Shown piece after piece: positions 7,502 to 15,175 of a stretch of DNA of 29,542 nt. A program made the translations under genes and the position numbers. Each line of letters opens with the position of its first letter. Positions within the stretch are counted from its first letter, which is position 1. Source of the DNA: JADGOV01 sp040002735 (GTDB lineage: Bacteria > Actinomycetota > Actinomycetes > JADGOV01); NCBI GenBank assembly GCA_040002735.1, contig JBDUDX010000191.1, positions 1-29,542 of the forward strand, read 5' to 3'. The notes under the pieces are model-generated. The model worked only from the letters and a program-made list of their open reading frames with translations. It did not search any database and was not told the DNA's origin.

Positions 7502-7626
7502 CAACTACGCCGGCGGGGATTCCGGATTGCGGCCCCGGCACGCTCCTTCTATGTTGGCGGCACGCCGGGACCGTTGCTGGACGGTGAGTTGCGGCAAGCC
7601 CGGGAGTGGGGCGTGCAGCTCGCCGC

Positions 7627-7643
7627 TCAGGGGAACAAGGCCG
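7627..7643 (+). repeat. 17-bp direct repeat, copy 1
   Basis: TCAGGGGAACAAGGCCG occurs here, near the 3' end of the flavodoxin-like gene, and again without mismatch 173 bases downstream. The two copies are embedded in unrelated flanks. Confidence 0.7.
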
Positions 7644-7799
7644 GGAGCGGGGCCGCCGGCCGACGGTAGCGATGCCGCCAACGGCTCTGCGACGAGCCGT
7701 TGTCCGTCGATCAACGAGGTTGAGTTCGAGACGCGCAGGTGATGTGCTTTCGCGTTGCTCGGTCGCTGGCATGTCTCGCCGATGACCTGATCGCGGAAG

Positions 7800-7816
7800 T
7801 CAGGGGAACAAGGCCG
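7800..7816 (+). repeat. 17-bp direct repeat, copy 2
   Basis: Second exact copy of TCAGGGGAACAAGGCCG. It ends 9 bases before the first candidate start codon of the tandem universal stress gene, so it overlaps the place where a promoter or ribosome-binding site is expected. Confidence 0.7.
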
Positions 7817-7825
7817 TTTGACACA

Positions 7826-8635
7826 ATGAGAGTCATGGCGCAACTCAAGCGCATTGTCTTCGGAGACGATGGATCCGCAGCTGCGGACGTGGCCTGGTTG
7901 TGGCTGAACAGCCACTCGTGGCCGGGTTGGGTCGTTACGGTTGTCCATGCCGAACTGCCGGATCTGACGCGGCTTCCGATCGACGCTGGGCTCACGTCGT
8001 TGCACGAGTGGCAGCCACGCCGCCCCCGGCAGAACTTCGCGGAGGCGTGCTTCGCCGAGGTCCGTCACCTCACCGCGCTGGCCGACCCGAGGATCGTGCT
8101 GTGGTCCTGTCAGGACGCCGGGTTGGTGGTGGTCGGCCCGCACGGTCCCGGCCTGCTGAAGGCAGTTCATCTGGGCAGCACAGCAGAGTGGCTGTTAGTT
8201 CGACCGCCGGCTCCGTTGCTCATCGTGAAGTCGGCACGCCCGGTGCGCTCGGTGTTGGCGTGCATGGATGGGTCACCTTCCGCGTGGCGCGCGGTCCGCG
8301 CACTGGCCGCCCTGCCGTGGCTGTCCACGGTGAGCGTGACCGTCCTCGGAGCCGAGGATGGACGGGCGGAGGTTCTGGCAGCGGTACCGGCAGCGGCGGC
8401 GGAACTGCGGGTGGTTGCGGGCGAAGTTCAGGAGCGCATCGCCGGCGGGCCCGCGACCAATGCCATCCATGACGTCCTGGACCGGATGGACGTAGACCTG
8501 GTGGTCCTCGGTACCCGGGGGCACACCGGCCTCAAGCACCTGCTGCTCGGGTCCACGGCCAGTCACGTGGCACGCGCCGCTCAGTGCTCGGTATTGGTCG
8601 CGGCTGACTGCCCACGTCCGAGTGGGTCCGAGTGA
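7826..8635 (+). CDS. Tandem universal stress protein (two Usp domains)
   Basis: A protein of about 269 residues with two UspA-type domains. The first opens KRIVFGDDGSAAADVAWLW and carries GPHGPGLLKAVHLGS. The second opens VRSVLACMDGSPSAWRAV and carries GTRGHTGLKHLLLGS. Both loops fit the G-x2-G-x9-G-S ATP-binding signature. The first domain is divergent at its N-terminus (DDGS instead of the usual VDGS). The start is uncertain: ATGs at 7826 and 7835 are in frame, neither has a good ribosome-binding site, and the frame stays open further upstream. A leaderless start at 7826 is possible. A copy of the 17-bp repeat ends just in front. Tandem Usp proteins are typical of actinobacterial dormancy genes. 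It is followed by the CBS-BON gene in the same direction. Confidence 0.88.
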   Translation: MRVMAQLKRIVFGDDGSAAADVAWLWLNSHSWPGWVVTVVHAELPDLTRLPIDAGLTSLHEWQPRRPRQNFAEACFAEVRHLTALADPRIVLWSCQDAGLVVVGPHGPGLLKAVHLGSTAEWLLVRPPAPLLIVKSARPVRSVLACMDGSPSAWRAVRALAALPWLSTVSVTVLGAEDGRAEVLAAVPAAAAELRVVAGEVQERIAGGPATNAIHDVLDRMDVDLVVLGTRGHTGLKHLLLGSTASHVARAAQCSVLVAADCPRPSGSE

Positions 8636-8655
8636 GCGGCATCCGCCGTGTTCCG

Positions 8656-8665
8656 ATTGGCCAAT
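8656..8665. promoter_or_regulatory. ATTGGCCAAT palindrome before the CBS-BON gene
   Basis: A perfect 10-bp palindrome in the short gap between the tandem Usp gene and the CBS-BON gene, 10 bases before the GGAGG ribosome-binding site. Its position suits an operator or a transcript-start element. No regulator is known, and a chance occurrence is possible at this length. Confidence 0.25.
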
Positions 8666-8686
8666 TCTGCGAAGTGGAGGTTACTG

Positions 8687-9313
8687 ATGAGAGCCGATGA
8701 ACTGATGAGTTCCCCGGTGCTGACGGTCACCCCGGAGATGTCGGTCAAGGCAGCCGCCGCCGTTCTCGTTGACGGCAAAGTCACCGCCACGCCGGTCCTC
8801 GGCGGTGCCGGGGAACTCGTCGGCATCGTCAGCGAGAGTGACCTGCTGGCGCACGGGACGCCGCAGGATCCCCGCGCGCATATTCGCCTGCTTCCTGACG
8901 ATCCGGTGCCGCTGCCGCATGCGGTACGGGACGTCATGACTACTGATGTGATCACGGTGCCGGAACGCGCCGACGCGGCGGACGCCGTGACCGTCATGCT
9001 GGAGCGGCGAGTCAAGAGCCTGCCGGTCCTGCGGGACGGCCGAGTAGTGGGCATGGTCAGCCAACGCGATCTGCTCCGCGCGTTGGCTCGTTCCGACGAC
9101 GAGATCTGGGCCGACGTCCAGCAGCGCCTTCACGACCACCTCGACGCACCGGAGGGCTTCCGGGTGGACGTCCGCGAGGGCGTCGTGACCATCAGCTGGA
9201 CGAACACCTCCCGGAGCGCCGCGGTGGCATTGGTCCGCACCGTGCCCGGGGTACTGCGGGCGGTCTGGCGGCGGGAGGCGGCTGACGTGCCCCCGGCACA
9301 GGCTGACACCTGA
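8687..9313 (+). CDS. CBS-domain pair with C-terminal BON-like domain
   Basis: The 208-residue protein starts MRADELMSSPVLTVTPEMS, the first CBS motif, and closes that repeat with GELVGIVSESDLL. The second repeat runs from AVRDVMTTDVITVPERADA to GRVVGMVSQRDLLRAL. From about residue 145 it has VQQRLHDHL and FRVDVREGVVTISWT, a BON-like fold that often mediates phospholipid or partner contact. This CBS-CBS-BON order is common in actinobacterial stress clusters. GGAGG 6 bases before the ATG fixes the start, although the frame is open further upstream. It is the last gene of the stress island and is intact. The ligand of the CBS pair is probably a nucleotide, by family. Confidence 0.88.
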   Translation: MRADELMSSPVLTVTPEMSVKAAAAVLVDGKVTATPVLGGAGELVGIVSESDLLAHGTPQDPRAHIRLLPDDPVPLPHAVRDVMTTDVITVPERADAADAVTVMLERRVKSLPVLRDGRVVGMVSQRDLLRALARSDDEIWADVQQRLHDHLDAPEGFRVDVREGVVTISWTNTSRSAAVALVRTVPGVLRAVWRREAADVPPAQADT

Positions 9314-9332
9314 GCCGCAGCGGTCACACCCC

Positions 9333-9929
9333 ATGGGGCGGCGCGTAACGCTGCTGCAGCGCTGGCAAGCTCTGGGCGGCCAGGACGACGTAGGCCGGGA
9401 GTTGCTCGCCCGATACGCCGAGCCGCACCGGCACTACCACGACCGTCAGCACCTCACCGAGGTGCTGACGGCGCTCGACTTGCTCGGCGCCAGCAACACG
9501 GCGCGGCTCGCCGCCTGGTTCCATGACGCGGTGTACGACCCCCGCCGCGGGGACAACGAGGACCGCAGCGCCAGCCTGGCGGTCGAGTTGCTCGGGAAGC
9601 ACCTGCCGACCGAGCAGGTCGCCGACGTGGCTCGGTTGGTACGGCTCACCGCCGCCCATGATCCGGCGGCGGGGGATGCCGACGGCGCGGCGCTCTGTGA
9701 CGCCGACCTGGCCATCCTGGGCGCGCACCCGACCCGTTATGGCCAGTACGCCACCGCGGTACGGGCGGAGTACGCACACGTTCCGGCGGCGGACTTCGCC
9801 CGCGGCCGGGCGGCCATCCTGCGGGACCTGCTGAACCGCGAGGTGCTCTACCGCACCTTGATCGCCCGAAGCCGATGGGAGCAGGCGGCCCGGGCCAACG
9901 TCAGTCGCGAGTTGGATCGCTGGGGTTAG
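9333..9929 (+). CDS. HD-domain predicted metal-dependent hydrolase
   Basis: The 198-residue protein has YHDRQHLTEVL near residue 35, AAWFHDAVYDP near residue 66 with the HD pair, and a later CDAD motif near residue 128 (ALCDADLAILG). This set matches a family of small predicted HD phosphohydrolases related to COG4339. The natural substrate is unknown. The ATG is used because no better start with a ribosome-binding site is seen, and a start a few codons downstream cannot be ruled out. It is 19 bases after the CBS-BON gene and ends inside the convergent DUF4031 gene by 29 bases. From here on the window looks like stable core genome. Confidence 0.85.
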   Translation: MGRRVTLLQRWQALGGQDDVGRELLARYAEPHRHYHDRQHLTEVLTALDLLGASNTARLAAWFHDAVYDPRRGDNEDRSASLAVELLGKHLPTEQVADVARLVRLTAAHDPAAGDADGAALCDADLAILGAHPTRYGQYATAVRAEYAHVPAADFARGRAAILRDLLNREVLYRTLIARSRWEQAARANVSRELDRWG

Positions 9930-10194
9930 GCACCCGGCGGCGCTTCGGGCGCCGGAGCCCGGCGTCGGTCAACCGCCGCACCAGCTCCCGAGCAGGCACC
10001 GCCTGCGCGCCCAGGGCCAGCGCCCGCTGACGCACCTCGGTGGGTACGTCGTAGTGGTCCCCTTGGAAGATCCGTCGGGGAAGGCCGAGCCGGGCGGCGA
10101 AGGCGTGCAGTTCCTCCTGCGACGTGTCGCTGACCAGGTGCGCCCACAGCCGACCCCGCCACGGCCAGATCGCCTCGTCGACCAGGATCGTCAC
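9901..10194 (-). CDS. DUF4031 family protein
   Basis: The sequence TILVDEAIWPWRGRLWAHLVSD, split by the conserved WPWRG turn, followed by LHAFAARLGLPRR and DHYDVP, is the signature of DUF4031, a small actinobacterial family of unknown function. The length of about 97 residues is normal. GTG at 10194 is chosen because the family begins VTILVDE. The frame stays open to an upstream GTG at 10218, and neither start has a clear ribosome-binding site. It is divergent from the phosphatidyltransferase gene, and its 3' end overlaps the HD hydrolase gene on the other strand by 29 bases. The acidic and His residues could bind metal, but this is not shown. Confidence 0.8.
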   Translation of the reverse strand: MTILVDEAIWPWRGRLWAHLVSDTSQEELHAFAARLGLPRRIFQGDHYDVPTEVRQRALALGAQAVPARELVRRLTDAGLRRPKRRRVPNPSDPTRD

Positions 10195-10259
10195 GCCTGC
10201 AGGATAGGTTCGTAACACGGTGCGCAGTTAGACTGGACCAGGGGTAACAGGAGGTGTAG

Positions 10260-10898
10260 GTGGCAGGCTCGACGGCGGCCGGCAGCGAGGCCGCCGCTCC
10301 TGCCCCCACCGCTCCGATGGAGCAACTGCCACCGGACCGCGTCCTCACGATCCCTAACGCATTGAGCGTGCTGCGGCTCCTCGGCGTACCGCTGTTCCTG
10401 TGGCTGGTACTCGGTCCGCACGCCGACGGCCTGGCCCTGCTCGTGTTGGTCCTCTCCGGTTTTACCGATTATCTCGACGGGGTGATCGCCCGGCGGTTCA
10501 ACCAGACCAGCCGGCTCGGTCAGCTGCTGGATCCGACTGCCGACCGGCTCTACATTCTGGCCACCGTCATCGGACTCGCCGGCCGGGACATCATCCCGCT
10601 ATGGCTGGCGATCGCACTGCCGTTGCGGGACGTCCTGCTGGCGCCGATGCTTCCGATGCTGCGCCGCCGGGGGCTCGGTCCGCCGCCGGTGCACTACCTC
10701 GGCAAGGCCGCCACCTTCTGCCTGCTGTACGCGTTCCCGCTGCTGCTGCTCTCCGCCGGAAACAACACCGCCGCCGCCATCGCGCACCCACTGGCCTGGG
10801 CGTTTACGATCTGGGGCACCGCGCTGTACTGGTGGGCCGGGTTGCTGTACGCCCGCCAAGTGCGCCGCGTCGTGCGGTCCCCGGTCGCGCAGGCGTAG
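10260..10898 (+). CDS. CDP-alcohol phosphatidyltransferase, probable cardiolipin synthase
   Basis: The 212-residue membrane protein carries the full CDP-alcohol phosphotransferase motif, from DGVIAR through G at RLGQ to DPTAD (DG-x2-AR-x8-G-x3-D-x3-D), near residues 74-96. Several hydrophobic helices surround it. It joins a CDP-activated lipid to an alcohol in the inner membrane. Streptomyces has a eukaryote-type cardiolipin synthase next to a mannose-1-phosphate guanylyltransferase gene, and the same pair occurs here. The M. tuberculosis gene at this place (Rv1822) is named pgsA2. Cardiolipin synthesis is therefore preferred over PgsA, but this is inference. AGGAGG lies 5 bases before the GTG start. 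The first 25 residues are Ala/Pro-rich and lie outside the domain. Confidence 0.88.
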   Translation: MAGSTAAGSEAAAPAPTAPMEQLPPDRVLTIPNALSVLRLLGVPLFLWLVLGPHADGLALLVLVLSGFTDYLDGVIARRFNQTSRLGQLLDPTADRLYILATVIGLAGRDIIPLWLAIALPLRDVLLAPMLPMLRRRGLGPPPVHYLGKAATFCLLYAFPLLLLSAGNNTAAAIAHPLAWAFTIWGTALYWWAGLLYARQVRRVVRSPVAQA

Positions 10899-10908
10899 GC
10901 GACCCGAC

Positions 10909-13413
10909 ATGCGCGCGGTGGTGATGGCCGGCGGCGAAGGCACCCGGCTGCGACCGATCACGGCGAACCAACCGAAGCCGCTGTTACCGATCGCCGGCCG
11001 ACCGATTCTGGAGCACGTCTTCCGGCTGCTCCGCCGCCACGGGCTCACCGAGACCGTGGTCACCGTGCAGTTCCTCGCGGCGCTGGTCCGCAACTACTTC
11101 GGCGACGGCGACGACCTGGGCATGCGTCTGGAGTACGCCACCGAAGAGACCCCACTGGGCACCGCCGGAAGCGTACGAAACGCCGCCGAGGCGCTGTCCG
11201 ACGAGCCTTTCGTGGTGATCTCCGGAGACGCGCTGACGGATATCGACCTCAGTGACCTGATCGCCTTCCATCAAACGCACGGAGCGCTGGTCACCGTGGC
11301 GCTGAAGTCGGTACCGGATCCGCTGGAGTTCGGCATGGTGATCGCCGACGACGACGGTAGGATTGAGCGTTTGCTGGAGAAGCCGACCTGGGGACAGGTC
11401 TTCTCCGACACGGTGAACACCGGCATCTACGTCATGGAGCGAGAAGCACTCGACCACGTGCCGGCGGACGCGTCGGTGGACTGGTCCGCTGACATCTTCC
11501 CCGCGCTGCTCGCCGACGGCGCGCCGCTGTACGGGTATATCACCAAGGGCTACTGGGAGGACATCGGCACCCTGGACTCCTACGTCAAGGCGCAGGCCGA
11601 TGTACTCAACCGGTTAGTGGACGTCAGCATCCCGGGTTTCGAGTTGCAACCGGGGATCTGGGTCGGCGAGGGCTCGGTGATCGACCCAGAGGCGGTACTG
11701 AAAGGGCCGCTGCACATCGGTGACTACACGAAGATCGACGCCGGCGCGGAGTTGCGGGAGTACACCGTCCTGGGCAGCAACGTGGTGGTGAAGGGCGGGG
11801 CGTTTCTGCACCGCGCGGTCGTGCACGACAACGTGTTCATCGGCCCGCAGGCCTCGCTGCGGGGGGCGGTGGTCGGCAAGAACAGCGACATCATGCGGGC
11901 CGCGCACCTGGAAGAGGGGTCGATCCTCGGCGAGGAGTGCGTCGTCGAGGAGGAGGCGTACCTGTCCAGCGGGGTGAAGGTGTACCCGTTCAAGACAATC
12001 GAAGCCGGCGCGGTGGTCAACACCAGCGTGATCTGGGAAAGCCGCGGGCAGCGCAGCCTGTTCGGCCCGCGCGGGGTCAGTGGGCTGGTCAACGTAGAGA
12101 TCACCCCGGAGTTGGTGGTGCGGCTGGCGAGCGCGTACGCCACCACGCTGCCGAAGGGTTGCGTGGTCACGGTCGGCACCGACGGATCCCGGGCGGCCCG
12201 CTCCCTGAAACGGGCGGCGATCAGCGCGCTCACCGCCGGTGGGATCAACGTCCGGGACCTGGAGATCGTCCCCATTCCGGTGATCCGGTTCGAGGCGGCC
12301 CGCAGCGACGCCCTCGGCGGGATCTCGCTGCGGACCTCGGCGAATGACAGCCAAAGCGTGGACATCGTGTTCCTCGACGAGCGCGGAGCAGATCTCTCTC
12401 CCACCGCCCAGCGCAAGGTGGAGCGCGTACTGTCCCGGCAGGAATTCCGCCGCGCGTTCCCGGGTGAGATCGCCGACCTGTTCACCCCCGCCCGGGTCAC
12501 CGAGAACTACGCCCAGGAACTCCTTCGCTGCATCGACACCAGTGGGGTGTCCGAAGCCCACCTCAAGGTCGTCCTGGACTGCGCCGGCGGAACCGCCGGA
12601 CTGGTGCTGCCGATGCTGCTCGGCCGGCTGGGGATCGAGGCGCTCACCGTCAACAGCCGGGTTGATGACGGTAGCTCCGCGGAGACCCTGGCGGACCACA
12701 TGCGGGACCTGGAGCGCCTCGGGGACCTGGTGTCCTCTTCCCGAGCCGCTTTCGGGGTGCGGTTCGACCCGGTCGGCGAGCGGCTGTCGCTCGTCGATGA
12801 ACGCGGCGAACTCGTTCACGACAACCGGGCCTTGCTGGTTCTGGTCGACCTGGTGTGCGCCGAGCGATGTTCGGCCCTGGTGGCTCTGCCGGTGACCACC
12901 ACCCGGGTCGCCGAGCGGGTGACCCGGTTCCACGGGGCGAGTATCCGGTGGACCTCCTCGGCACCGGACCGGCTGCCGGCCGCGGCGGCGGACCCGGCGG
13001 TGCACTTCGCCGGTGACGGCCGCGGCGGGTTCCTCATTCCGGAGTTCGGCCCGGTGGTTGACGGCATCGCGGCGTTCGTCCGGCTCACCGGGCTGGTCGC
13101 TCGCACCCGGCTCACGCTCAGTCAGATCGACGCCCGGATACCACAGGCCCACCTCGTCCAGCGAGCAGTGCCGACGCCTTGGGCGGTGAAGGGGAGCGTG
13201 ATGCGGGCGGTCGCGGAGGCCGCGGCGGGTCTGGAGGTCGAGACCATGGACGGCCTGCGCATCGTGGAGAACGACCGCTGGACGCTCGTGCTACCCGATC
13301 CGTCGGCCGCGACCACGCACCTGTGGGCGGAGGCCCCGGATCCCGGCGCGGCCGCCGGCTTGCTGGAGCGTTGGGCGGCCGTGGTCCGACGTACCGGAAG
13401 CCGGGCGGAGTAG
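10909..13413 (+). CDS. Sugar-1-phosphate nucleotidyltransferase fused to degenerate phosphomannomutase-like domain
   Basis: The 834-residue protein has three parts. Residues 1-230 are a nucleotidyltransferase with the signature GGEGTRLRPITANQPKP and the GD pair SGDALTDID, so it should make a nucleoside-diphospho-sugar, probably GDP-mannose. Residues 240-390 hold left-handed beta-helix hexapeptide repeats. From about residue 395 a phosphohexomutase fold begins (VTVGTDGSRAARSLK). In this last part the catalytic serine loop, normally TASHNP, reads RTSANDSQ near residue 476, and the metal loop, normally DxDGDR, reads FDPVGER near residue 619. Mutase activity is therefore unlikely. The same architecture is known in Streptomyces next to cardiolipin synthase. 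It starts 10 bases after the phosphatidyltransferase gene with only a weak ribosome-binding site and probably shares its transcript. GDP-mannose feeds lipoglycan and glycoprotein mannosylation. Confidence 0.9.
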   Translation: MRAVVMAGGEGTRLRPITANQPKPLLPIAGRPILEHVFRLLRRHGLTETVVTVQFLAALVRNYFGDGDDLGMRLEYATEETPLGTAGSVRNAAEALSDEPFVVISGDALTDIDLSDLIAFHQTHGALVTVALKSVPDPLEFGMVIADDDGRIERLLEKPTWGQVFSDTVNTGIYVMEREALDHVPADASVDWSADIFPALLADGAPLYGYITKGYWEDIGTLDSYVKAQADVLNRLVDVSIPGFELQPGIWVGEGSVIDPEAVLKGPLHIGDYTKIDAGAELREYTVLGSNVVVKGGAFLHRAVVHDNVFIGPQASLRGAVVGKNSDIMRAAHLEEGSILGEECVVEEEAYLSSGVKVYPFKTIEAGAVVNTSVIWESRGQRSLFGPRGVSGLVNVEITPELVVRLASAYATTLPKGCVVTVGTDGSRAARSLKRAAISALTAGGINVRDLEIVPIPVIRFEAARSDALGGISLRTSANDSQSVDIVFLDERGADLSPTAQRKVERVLSRQEFRRAFPGEIADLFTPARVTENYAQELLRCIDTSGVSEAHLKVVLDCAGGTAGLVLPMLLGRLGIEALTVNSRVDDGSSAETLADHMRDLERLGDLVSSSRAAFGVRFDPVGERLSLVDERGELVHDNRALLVLVDLVCAERCSALVALPVTTTRVAERVTRFHGASIRWTSSAPDRLPAAAADPAVHFAGDGRGGFLIPEFGPVVDGIAAFVRLTGLVARTRLTLSQIDARIPQAHLVQRAVPTPWAVKGSVMRAVAEAAAGLEVETMDGLRIVENDRWTLVLPDPSAATTHLWAEAPDPGAAAGLLERWAAVVRRTGSRAE

Positions 13414-13415
13414 CC

Positions 13416-13958
13416 ATGGGGCGTTACGTTGCCCTTCTGCAGGGGGTGAACGTGGGCGGCAACAAGAAGGTCGCCATGGCTGACCTCCGACTGTTGCTCG
13501 CAGGTCTGGGCTACACCGAGGTCGGTACGCTGCTGAACAGCGGCAACGCCGTCCTCACCGCAGGGCGGGGCACACCGCAGGCGCTCGCCGCCGACATCGA
13601 GCGCGGCCTGCACACCAACCTGGGACTTCACGTCCGTTGTGTGGTGCGCAGCCGCGCTGATCTGGCTGCTGTCATCGACGGGCATCCGCTCCGCGACGTG
13701 GCTACCGACGGGTCGAAGATGTTCGCGCTGTTCCTCTCCGACCCGCCGGCCGCCGAACGTCTCGCGGCCGCCGACCCGCGGCAACTGGCTCCGGAACACA
13801 TCCGGATCGGCGACGGGGTGATCTACCAGTGGTGCCCGGCGGGCCTGCTGGCCTCACCGGATGTGCGGGCGTACGTGGAGAAGCGGTGGAAGGTGGCGGT
13901 CACCGGTCGCAACTGGAACACCGTCGGCAAGCTGGCGGCGCTCCTGGACGCGAAGTAG
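13416..13958 (+). CDS. DUF1697 family protein
   Basis: The 180-residue protein opens GRYVALLQGVNVGGNKKVAM, the diagnostic N-terminus of DUF1697. It continues with TLLNSGNAVL, shows RSRADLAAVI in the middle, and ends EKRWKVAVTGRNWNTVGKL, which is also diagnostic. The family is widespread and of unknown function. The length is normal. The ATG lies 2 bases after the stop of the nucleotidyltransferase gene, so translation by re-initiation is likely. No membrane segment or signal peptide is visible. Confidence 0.9.
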   Translation: MGRYVALLQGVNVGGNKKVAMADLRLLLAGLGYTEVGTLLNSGNAVLTAGRGTPQALAADIERGLHTNLGLHVRCVVRSRADLAAVIDGHPLRDVATDGSKMFALFLSDPPAAERLAAADPRQLAPEHIRIGDGVIYQWCPAGLLASPDVRAYVEKRWKVAVTGRNWNTVGKLAALLDAK

Positions 13959-14009
13959 CCGACGACAGGCGGGCCCAAGTTACCGGCCGCCGAGCGTTCT
14001 GTTGGGACA

Positions 14010-14846
14010 ATGACGAGGATGCCAGCTTCCACCGCACCGCCCGACGGGTCGCTGTTCGGGCTACTCGCCGGGTCCAGTGGGGTACCCCCGGTGTCCGACC
14101 ACCCCGACCCCGCGGACCCACCCCCTCAGCCGGCACGTCCGTTGCTCGTGGCCGCTGTCCTGCTGGGGAGCGGTCTGCTTCTCGCGACTGCGCTCAGTTC
14201 CACCCGACGCGGCGCTCCGGATCTCACCCGACAACGGTCCGCGATCGAGGCGCAGGTCGCGGCTCGTACGCAGGCGGTCGACGGATTGCAGGCCGCTCGA
14301 CAACGACTTCAGAAGCAGATCGTGGCAGCACGCAATGACGCCGCGACGGTCGCGGCCGAAAATCGGTCCGAGGCGGCGACGGTGGGCCGACTGGGACCGG
14401 TGGTCGGTGTCACCGCAGTTCGCGGATCGGGTCTCACTGTCACGCTCAGTGATGCACCAGTCGACCGCCCGCCGCGGCGCCAGATCACTGACAGTGACCT
14501 GGCGCAGGTGGTCAACGTCCTGTGGGCGGCAGGCGCCGAGGCGGTTGCGGTGAACGGCGTCCGGCTCACCGCCCGCAGCGCCATCCGCAGCGCGGGCGAC
14601 GCGGTGCTCGTCAACCTTCGGCCACTGACCTCGCCGTACCGGATCACCGCCCTCGGCCTGCCGGACTCCCTGGCGGCGACCTTCGCGAACTCCTCGGCGG
14701 CCGCGAGACTGCGCACCGGAGCCGCGGTGTACGGAACCGGCGTATCGGTCCAGGTGGGCACCCGCCTGACCCTGCCGCCGGCGGCGGGGCTCAGCGTATC
14801 CCTGGCCCGGCCGGCGAACCCCGAGCCGACCGGAAGTCCACGATGA
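14010..14846 (+). CDS. DUF881 protein, first of a pair
   Basis: A 278-residue bitopic membrane protein. After a Pro-rich cytoplasmic segment, one helix lies near residues 44-60 (LLVAAVLLGSGLLLATAL). It is followed by a coiled-coil-like stretch rich in Arg, Gln and Ala, and then the DUF881 domain (VGVTAVRGSGLTVTLSD, QVVNVLWAAGAEAVAVNG). The homologue Rv1823 has the same place in M. tuberculosis. DUF881 pairs around the small basic protein are linked to the cell envelope in Gram-positive bacteria. The start could be the ATG at 14010 or one three codons later, and neither has a clear ribosome-binding site. The stop overlaps the next ATG (ATGA), which makes a coupled operon of three. Confidence 0.9.
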   Translation: MTRMPASTAPPDGSLFGLLAGSSGVPPVSDHPDPADPPPQPARPLLVAAVLLGSGLLLATALSSTRRGAPDLTRQRSAIEAQVAARTQAVDGLQAARQRLQKQIVAARNDAATVAAENRSEAATVGRLGPVVGVTAVRGSGLTVTLSDAPVDRPPRRQITDSDLAQVVNVLWAAGAEAVAVNGVRLTARSAIRSAGDAVLVNLRPLTSPYRITALGLPDSLAATFANSSAAARLRTGAAVYGTGVSVQVGTRLTLPPAAGLSVSLARPANPEPTGSPR

Positions 14847-15175
14847 TCCCCGGGGTCGCCCTCGTCCTCGGCGTCGTCCTGGGTTTGATCCTGCATCCCA
14901 CGGTGCCGACCGGGTTGGAGCCGTATCTGCCGATTGCCGTTGTCGCGGCCCTCGATGCGCTCTTCGGCGGCGTCCGCTCCGCGCTGGATCGATCCTTCAA
15001 CGACAAGGTCTTTGTCGTCTCCTTCGTGGCCAATGTGCTCGTCGCCGCGCTGATCGTCTTCCTCGGCGACCAGCTCGGCGTCGGCGGTCAGCTCTCCACC
15101 GCCGTAGTGGTGGTCCTCGGTATTCGGATCTTCGCCAATGCGGCTGCGATCCGGCGGCATGTGTTCGGCGCATGA
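14843..15175 (+). CDS. sbp: Small basic protein family (DUF1290)
   Basis: A 110-residue protein with three to four hydrophobic segments: GVALVLGVVLGLIL, YLPIAVVAALDALFGG, VSFVANVLVAALIVFLGD and STAVVVVLGIRIFANAAA. The motif AALDALFGGVRSALD is characteristic of the Sbp family, found between two DUF881 genes in most actinobacteria (Rv1824 in M. tuberculosis). It is an inner-membrane protein of unknown biochemical role. Both ends overlap the neighbours by 4 bases (ATGA), so the three proteins are probably made in fixed ratio and may form a complex. Confidence 0.92.
   Translation: MIPGVALVLGVVLGLILHPTVPTGLEPYLPIAVVAALDALFGGVRSALDRSFNDKVFVVSFVANVLVAALIVFLGDQLGVGGQLSTAVVVVLGIRIFANAAAIRRHVFGA

Larger units (their letters stand above)
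7129..7669 (+). pseudogene. Flavodoxin-like protein, frame broken by a 7-bp tandem repeat
   Basis: The start codon used is the second of two GTGs, because GGGAGG is 6 bases in front of it. The protein opens MVVFESMFGNTEAVARAIA, an FMN-binding loop of flavodoxins (SxFGNT form), and continues with LLLAGGPTHAFGMS, a second flavin-contact loop. After VPGSAARGA the frame slips, and the last third is found in the next frame: FRIAAPARSFYVGG, GPLLDGELRQAREWG, then a stop. The slip falls exactly on three tandem copies of CGGCGCG. Taking out one copy restores a single frame of about 178 residues. Flavodoxin-like electron-transfer proteins of this size are common in actinobacterial stress clusters. It may be a true pseudogene, an on/off switch, or a length error in a GC-rich repeat. 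Confidence 0.8.

Noticed and set aside
9901..9929. 29-base overlap of two convergent genes as a possible antisense control element
   Set aside because: Short convergent overlaps are common in dense actinobacterial genomes and nothing else marks this one.
11614..13152. Minus-strand open frame of about 510 codons opposite the nucleotidyltransferase
   Set aside because: The product is His/Arg/Gly-rich and shapeless, a typical antisense shadow of a high-GC gene that is clearly coding on the other strand.
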